Below are positions 57,408 to 64,000 of a stretch of DNA of 64,000 bases, piece after piece. Position numbers and translations under genes: made by a program. The DNA is from Diphasiastrum complanatum (Eukaryota > Streptophyta > Lycopodiopsida > Lycopodiales > Lycopodiaceae). The stretch spans positions 12,089,955 to 12,153,954 of the forward strand of contig CM055108.1 of assembly GCA_029204225.1 (NCBI GenBank), in the 5' to 3' direction. A model generated the notes under the pieces. It did no database searches. It was not told where the DNA came from and saw nothing but the letters and a program-made list of their open reading frames with translations. Within the stretch, counting starts at the first letter, position 1. Every line of letters starts with the position of its first letter.

Positions 57408-59930
57408 TTAGAAAATACAGCAACTAATACATATCAAGATAAAATCAGGGCTCATTGTACTTTCTAAGTCTACTCCGATTGACCGCAATGTCCAAAAGAT
57501 CGCCTTGTAGGATTTGGAGTTGTACATATCCAGAGGCAAATATCTTTTGAATGACATAAGGTCCTTGGCTAGAAAATTTGAGTTTTTCTTTAAAGGCTCT
57601 GGCTTGGTATAGTAGGACCTTATCTCCAACCTAGAACTCTTTGAGTTTTAAGAATCGATCATGCCATGTCTTTTGTCGACGTTTTTCGAGTTGTTGAGCA
57701 TGATGCTGATCCAACGTGTTTCACACAGTTGCTCCAAATGAAATAATCTATTTGCTAAGATCTGTCAATTATCTTGCTCAAGATTATAGGCTACTTGAAG
57801 GGATGGAATATGGAATTCTACAGGCATAACGGCTTCTTGGCCAGATACTAGTTGGAAAGGGGTTAAGCTTGTAGCTCGCTTCGAGGTAGTGTAGTAGGCC
57901 CATAGAGTAGCATGAAGTTTAAGTTCCCAATCGGAGCGGCTGGACTCGACGGTTTTGGTGAGAACCCCACATAAGATTTTGTTTGTGGATTTTGCCTGGC
58001 CATTGCATCATGGATAATATGGGGAACTTTTGCGATGTACGACAAAAGAGTAGATCTGCTATGACAAAGTTAAGAAAATGTGTACCCCTATCGCTGATAA
58101 GTCTAGAGGACATCCGAAATGAACAATAACCTGTTCATAGAGAAATTTTGCAGTAGAACGAGTGCAGCATTACGAACAGCTCTTACTTCAGCCCATTTCG
58201 TACAATAGTCTGTAGCTACTACAATATAGTGGAATCGGGTGTGTCTAGCAGCTGGACTAATGGATCCAACATAATCAATTCCTTGTTTCTAGAAATCTTG
58301 GTCAGTTGTGACAGGGTGTAAAGGCATGTAGTCAGTTTTTGAAATCATTGTATTCATTGACAGACATCATAGGCCTTAGTGTAGGTATGTGTATCCTTAA
58401 AGAGAGTTGGTCACCAAAATCCGGCCAAGAGGATTTTCTTAGTAGTCAATTTGAAAGAGAAATGACCTGCTCCAACACCTTCATGAGTGAGGGAAATAAT
58501 TGATGATTAGGATCTTGTCTGGGTCAGTTGCGATGCCATTTTTGAAAATGATATGTCCTAACACAATACCATGTGTTACCCAGATCTGGCATTTTTCAGG
58601 GTTCAAAGAGATGTCGAAGCGTTGACATTGATTAAAAAAATTTCAAGCACAGATAGATGACATGTTTCTTCTGAATGTGCACCTAAATCATCCAAGTAAA
58701 CTTCTAGGGTATCTCCCATCTACTGAGAAAAGGCAATTTGCATAATGCGTTGGAACATGCTAGGAGCATTATAGAGACCAAAAGTCATGACTTTCCAATA
58801 GCAGGTTCTCCATTCTATGGCAAAAGCGGTTTTATGTTGATCTTCTTCAGCAATTTGAATCATATTGTATCCGCTAAAGCCATCTAAGAAGGAGTAGGCC
58901 TCATCTCCAGCAAGATTTTCTAAGATATATTCTCTGAAGGGTAATGAAAAATGATCACGTTCTGTGACGACATTAAGTTTCTTAAAATCGACACAGATCT
59001 GGACTTTCTCATTTTTCTTAGGAACAATGACTATTGGGGAGACCCACTCAGTATGTTCGATTTCATAGATGAATCATGCATCTAACAAGTGTTGTAATTC
59101 TTCTTTGATTGTGGCCTTGTAGATCGAATTACATATGTAGGGATAACTAGCAGCTGGTTTCACACTCGATTTAAGGGGATTACAATGCATAGCTACCTGG
59201 GGTAAGACTCCTTTCATGTCTTTAAAGGACCAAGCAAAGACATGGTGATATTTGCGCAAAAGCTTTTCAAGCCTTCTACGTTGTTCCCAATTGAGGTGAG
59301 CCCCGATGTGGACGATGTATTCATTACTTTCATTTGGCTCACTCAAGAGTGATGGTTCGAGTAGGGCCTTCGTAGGGTGAATTACCATTTGGCTCATGTT
59401 GAGCTTGGGGTAATTGGATGGTTACATCCTCGATCATATAGTCCTTAAAATATGCAGGCACATCATGGGTTGGTGATTTGAGGGGGGCCTTGCCTTTCAA
59501 CTATCTGGATGGTGATTTGGGAGGTCCGGGGATTGATGTATGAGCGGATGTGATCTCAGGAACTTTGCTAGTAGTGGTAAGGTCTCCAGGTGGCTGAATT
59601 TGAAGGGATTTCTTCATCTTTTCCTTCATGGTATGGCCACGAGGTTGTGGCTTCAGAGGACGTGAGGTGTGTGGATGAGGAAGTGGTGGCACATCATGGA
59701 GGATTTCGTCATTGATTCGAAAAATTGTTTCCTCCTCACAGAGGTCCCATGGATAGTTTGGTCATTTGACCCGATATAGCTTGGTATCATGTTTTTGGCC
59801 CGTAACTTTGGCAACTGGTTCCACTTTGGATGACTATTCCGGAAAGGCTTTGAGTGGAAGGGCCTCCATGTAGTTGAGGATCTAAATGTCAAAAATGTCC
59901 AAATCATCTGGGCAATTCTGAATTGGTAAG
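57408..59930 (-). pseudogene. Gypsy pol, third copy, RT with partial integrase
   Basis: Leftward from about 59930. Pre-RT EQRRRLEKLLRKYHHVFAWSFKD. RT motifs at about 59070-58560: YEIEHTEWVSPIVIVPKK, FLDGFSGYN, KTAFAIEW, FGLYNAPSMFQRIMQ, EVYLDDLG and SLNPEKCQIWVTHG. Integrase DRGTHFLNF-like and ESSRSDWELKLHA-like parts lie at about 58115-57860, and the C-terminal module KRRQKTWHDRFLK-like with KEKLKFSSQGPY at 57690-57530. There are many stops and shifts, and RNase H and early integrase are reduced. Related to 14156-16555. Confidence 0.85.
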
Positions 59931-59933
59931 ACA

Positions 59934-60581
59934 TGTGAAGGATTTCAGATCATTATGATCTAATCCACTTGAAAAAACTTTGGTTAGAAAGAGAAATACA
60001 GTACCAATCTCACCAATGTAGAAAAATCAGCATCTACACACAACAAAAAATGCAAACTCAAATAGAACTTGATCAAACTTGAATGAAATGATAAAGTATT
60101 GTTGTTGTCCATACAAAACTAGCAAGCTACTGTATTTCACACGTGTGGATCCAAAAATAACAATTATAGATCATTCTACACATAAAATTGCATGCAATCA
60201 CAAGCATAGTGCACCAATGGATAGTAGAACCCAAGAGAACCATGTATAAGCATGAAATGAGATAGAGAAGAGAGAAGATCACTCTCTCCATGAGTTACAT
60301 CCTTTTATAACAGGTCCAAAACCTATTTGGCCACTTGGCTTTCCCTCCAAAATGCTAAGCCTACTATTTTTGGGTCTAAATTCATAGTACCCAACATTCA
60401 AATTTGAATCTACTCAAACTCGCCTTCTAACTTTCCCACACTTTCAAAAAAGGTTTATTCAAATGTCATTTAGATTAATGAACTTTGAAAAGTCAATCTC
60501 TAAGTCTAAAAACAAAGTTGGCCTCAATCTGCCAAATATGGAAATATAGCAAATATAATCAATCTAGTTGAATCTTTCACA
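59934..60581 (-). mobile_element. Copia family A 3' LTR, full length
   Basis: 648 bp with ends tgtgaaggattt and gaatctttcaca (inverted repeat TGTGAA/TTCACA). A purine tract (gaagagggag read on this strand) abuts at 60591-60582. It serves as reference for the partial LTRs at 7443-8012 and 10943-11200. Confidence 0.85.
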
Positions 60582-61960
60582 CTCCCTCTTCAACTAGTTT
60601 TAGCATGGACTTTGATAACACTCCAAGTGAAGTCCTATGGTTCATGAAAAAGTCCTTTCCCAATGCTTTGGTGAAGATATCAGCTACACATTCCCTTGAG
60701 GACACATGTTGAAGCTCCACCTCCTTTGCAATAACTTGCTCCCTCACAAAATGATATTGCACCTCAATATGCTTACTCCTAGAATGAAAGATAGGATTGG
60801 TTGCCAATCTTTGGGCTGATTGATTGTCACAAAATATGATTGGGCTCTCTGAAAAATCCAGCAAGTGAAGATCCTTGATCATCCTCTTGATCCATACCAT
60901 CTCCTTTGTGCAATGTGTAAGAGCTTTGTACTTGGCCTCACTAGATGACAATGAGATAGTGGCTTGTTTCTTCGACATCCATGATATAGCTCCATCACCT
61001 ATGAAAATACAACAAGCACTAATGGATTTTCTATCCATTACATTTCCAGCATAGTCCAAATCTGAAAATCCAAAAAGATTAGGTGATGATCCCTCATACA
61101 ATATGCCAAAATCTCAAGTTCCAATGATGTACCTCAAAACTCGCTTTCCTAGCTCACTAGGATCTTGCATAAATTGACTCAATCTTCCAACACAATAGCT
61201 TAGATCTGGTCTAGTAATGGTTAGATAGATGAATGAACCAACTAGCTTCCTATAGAGAGTAATGTCCTCGAAGGATCTTTCATTACCTCTTATAGTTAGC
61301 TTTACATGAAACTCCATAGGTGTATCACTAGCTTTTGCATCTATCATACGAAATCTTTCTAGAATAGAATTAGCATACTTCTCTTGACAAATGAAAGTAG
61401 ATTGAGAAGATCTAATGACTTCTATTCCCAAAATGTAATGCAAATTACCAAGATCATGCCAAGACTCACAAATATGTTTGATGCCACTTAAGGAACTTGG
61501 AAGATCTATTACAATCTTCTTCCTAGTCATTACCTCCAATGACTTGAAGTTGCGGTGTCCCATCCTTTTATGCCAAACCTCTTGGATAGGTATTTGCTCC
61601 CTTGCAACACATCCAAATTGGTTAGCAATAACACAAGCATCTAGTTTGAACAACTTCCCTTGCCTTTTACCTTTTCCAACCAGAACATCCTTCCTTTTGA
61701 TTATGCAAGCATCTCCATCAAACTACACCTTGAGGCCTTTACTTAGCATTTGACTTACACTAAGCAAATTCTTGGTAATAGATGGAATAAACAAGACATC
61801 CTCCAAATGAACATTCCTATTTGTAGAGAGAGAATTAGGAATTGTGCCAATCCCTTTGATTGCACACTCACCATCATTGGCCGTGTAGATCACCCTCTTT
61901 TCATCTCCATATGCCAACAAAGAAGTGAAGTACTCTTTGTGAAAGGTCATGCTTGAGAGA
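60582..61960 (-). pseudogene. Copia family A internal region, heavily deleted
   Basis: From 61950: pre-integrase part (TANDGECAIKGIGTIPNSLSTN, KNLLSVSQMLSKG), VWHKRMGHRNFKSL, then a jump near 61470 straight to the RT end (LGNLHYILGIEV, TRPDLSYCVGRLSQFM). RNase H follows: SDLDYAGNVMDRKSISA, SLSSSEAKYKAL, FCDNQSAQRLATNP and ADIFTKALGKDFF. Integrase core and most of RT are missing. Truncated at about 61960. Confidence 0.87.
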
Positions 61961-62164
61961 GCGCTAACTATCTAATACTTGATCTAATCATCTAATATAG
62001 AAATATGAACATCTATTTATACTTAAGCAAATGCAGCAACATCCAATAGTAGGACAACTAATTAGGTTGTTAATCATAATGGCCAGTGATCCATTGAAAA
62101 CTGGCATCCATCTAGTTAGGACTTCTCAGAAATTACTTGCTGATGAATTAATGCAAGACGGTAT
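61961..62164. other. Junction between copia and RT fragment
   Basis: Short AT-rich stretch, no feature seen. Confidence 0.4.
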
Positions 62165-62885
62165 TTGATCGTTCCGAAAACTGCAAAAAATGCGAAGGTC
62201 TCTGCCAAAATTATTTTCTTAGCATTTGAGGCATCTAGCATTCTAAAAAACAAGAAATGGATTAATAGGAATACTATCCTACTACATAAGAAACAAGATG
62301 TCAATAATGAACAAAAATGGATTATCAAGCATTTATATGTCAATGGAATTGATAAAGCTCAACATAATCCCTGTTTTATTTGCATATATCTCATACGCAA
62401 GCTTGCTATGGAGAGACTTGATAGCCCGGATTTCACACCTTTTCCTGATCATGCAAATAACTTTGTCTCTAGTTCTCTGGAGTACTGTGTTTGATTTATT
62501 ACCTAAAGTATTCCTACATTCTAGAGAGATGTCTTACTTATTATGCACATACAAAGCACTCAAAGATACTTTCAGATGGATCACAAATGCACATGATTGT
62601 TGTTTTACCAGACTTGCCAAATTCCTAACAGGTGCTTTAAGTATGTTGTATACTTTCATTATGAAAGATGCAAGCCTTAAGGCAAACACATACAAGAGTG
62701 TCCTAAATGGGGATAGTTCTTTATTATGGCAATTTGATTCATATGTTGATTTCTATCTTAACTTACCAAAGCGCATATATACTATGAAGGCTACTGATAT
62801 TTCTGAATGTTATGAAAATATACCTTCAGATGGGATTGACGGTCTTAAAACTATGATGACAAAAATGATCAATTTGGAAGTTTAA
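62165..62885 (+). pseudogene. Penelope-like reverse transcriptase fragment
   Basis: Frames 62165-62494 and 62484-62885 together read DKAQHNPCFICIYLIR, then YKALKDTFRWITNAHDC and LAKFLTGAL, then KATDISECYENIP, which looks like the RT palm motif A with its aspartate. This order (DKA..., K...R.I, DIS..Y.NIP) recalls Penelope-like or rvt-type reverse transcriptases rather than copia or gypsy. A frameshift near 62470 and truncation at 62885, before the YxDD motif, make it dead. Family assignment is tentative. Confidence 0.5.
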
Positions 62886-62980
62886 AATTGCCAAAACTGA
62901 GGTACTCAAATATAGACATATACCTGGGTCCAATGATTTCAAATGGTCTTTCAACTTTTTGCACACTTATCTGGTAATGG

Positions 62981-63360
62981 CTACAACGTCCATACCTGGT
63001 TCTTCCTCATAGATTCCATCTCCTCATTCATGGCTTGAATCCATTTGTCCTTCTCTGGACATTCAATTGCCTCCTCGAATGTTTGTGGTTCGCCATTGAA
63101 TCCACAGAACTCTTCTGATGTAGAAGCTGAGTTGCCTGGCACAAATCTTGATGGCGCTCTTCGTTGTCTTGTCAACCTTCTAGGAGATCCTCTTGGAACT
63201 ACAATGCCTTTGCCTTTGTCTACTCTGCTAGGTCCAAAATCATTTCGGTTTACAAAACTTGTAGCAATAGGCTGCCTCTCGAAACGTTCTTCATCTGATT
63301 CGTCACTCGAATGCGAAGCAACTTGAACATCTTCGTCTTCCTGTTCATCCTTGTGAAGTT
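62981..63360 (-). pseudogene. Copia integrase-RT linker fragment
   Basis: LTRQRRAPSRFVPG then PQTFEEAIECPEKDKWIQAMNEEMESMRKNQVWTL, the start of copia RT, read leftwards. Truncated at a stop at 62981. Confidence 0.75.
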
Positions 63361-63764
63361 TTTAGCATGTGTGAACTTCACCACACACCCTATAGGATCT
63401 TACTGAGGTGTTGTGATTGCACGAGATTGATCAAAGAACAGTATGCTTGAAAAATCTAAGGCAAGAGCATAATGGCATACATCTGATGAAAAAATCTAAC
63501 TCTTCACTATGAGAAATGAATGTCAGAAATAATTTTAATTGTTCAGTATGGGAAAAAGAGGCTGCTCTTGGGTAGAGAGAGAAAATCATACATAGAAAAC
63601 TCGGGTAGAGAGAGAATGAGTCCAAAACACCAAAATCTCAATATTCACAATATAGCAAAACATGCCCAACTTTCCCTACATGAGAGAGACGCGAATTCCT
63701 ACAGTGGAGTTGCATGGAAAGTCCACTTAACTGAACTAATTCACCTACCAAAAATTCACATGTA
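63361..63764. other. Stretch without recognised gene
   Basis: Only short ORFs, with gagagagaa-type purine clusters around 63540-63620. Confidence 0.4.
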
Positions 63765-63890
63765 TAACTACATGCATGTATGTGTCAACTCATAAAATTG
63801 CCTAGACATGTGTAGATCACAGAAACTACTTTGCATGTTGCATGCACTGATTGCATGTGGCTTGCATGCATACAATAAGACTTTGCATGC
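63765..63890. promoter_or_regulatory. Cluster of CATGCA/TGCATG motifs
   Basis: At least seven copies of CATGCA or its complement in about 125 bp. CATGCA is the RY element bound by plant B3 factors of the ABI3/FUS3 type in seed and spore-stage promoters. No gene start is visible nearby, so a regulatory role is unproven. Confidence 0.35.
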
Positions 63891-64000
63891 TATCTAAACA
63901 TCTGCGTGTCATCATAATTGAACCTATCTAACTCAAATCCGAGCTACACTAGAAGGATATGTGCTCAATTCACACTCCTTATATGTACAACATGAAATCT

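Overview
This window looks like a repeat-dense nuclear segment from a land plant with a large genome. It is AT-rich, the genes have introns with GT-AG splice sites, and one gene is a typical plant plastid PHT4-type transporter. I see no operons, ribosome binding sites or CRISPR arrays. A Penelope-like reverse transcriptase fragment and abundant decayed Ty1/copia and Ty3/gypsy elements would fit a fern, lycophyte or gymnosperm, but the sequence does not settle the lineage.

Only two ordinary host genes are convincing. The first is a minus-strand plastid anion/phosphate transporter of the PHT4 family (3818-6039). Five exons join in frame into 422 residues, and the last transmembrane part is missing, either past the left edge of the window or lost. 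The second is a plus-strand secreted EG45/plant-natriuretic-peptide-like double-psi beta-barrel protein (33766-34870, three exons, 193 residues). A third possible locus is a degenerate minus-strand ORF series (42756-44122) downstream of a GA-rich, GC-rich segment with telo-box-like motifs.

Layout: 1-1032 hAT transposase (BED finger plus start of the transposase domain), minus strand. 3818-6039 PHT4 gene. 6239-7312 small repeats, including a tRNA-derived SINE with a perfect 15-bp target duplication, a perfect hairpin, a 70-bp tandem repeat and an AT microsatellite. 7443-11200 copia family A with an unrecognised ORF ('ORFa') between pol and LTR. 11490-13330 rearranged copia remnants. 13588-16555 gypsy. 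18300-19110 copia remnant. 20010-20640 minisatellite. 20693-26545 second ORFa copy, split by a complete 5.2-kb copia element (21266-26482) with TTACT target duplications. 27136-27662 gypsy LTR. 27690-30595 CACTA (En/Spm) element with intact splice sites and its right terminus. 31440-32460 CACTA and copia scraps. 32650-33702 tandem duplication. 33766-34870 EG45-like gene. 35700-37788 copia with 3' LTR. 38647-40142 internally deleted copia with both LTRs. 46192-47580 two copia fragments head to head. 47680-53058 gypsy (Tat-like) carrying a ~900-codon extra ORF ('ORFX') downstream of integrase. 53115-54880 copia. 54921-57185 second gypsy copy in the opposite orientation, again with integrase followed by ORFX. 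57408-59930 third gypsy pol. 59934-61960 copia family A. 62165-62885 Penelope-like RT fragment. 62981-63360 copia scrap. 63765-63890 cluster of CATGCA motifs.

The most interesting unexplained material is ORFX, a long coiled-coil-containing ORF seen twice 3' of gypsy integrase, and ORFa, a ~193-codon protein of unknown type seen twice at about 85% identity and in one case lying in the env-like position of a copia element. Most retroelement genes here are broken. The CACTA element and the 5.2-kb copia element are the best preserved.
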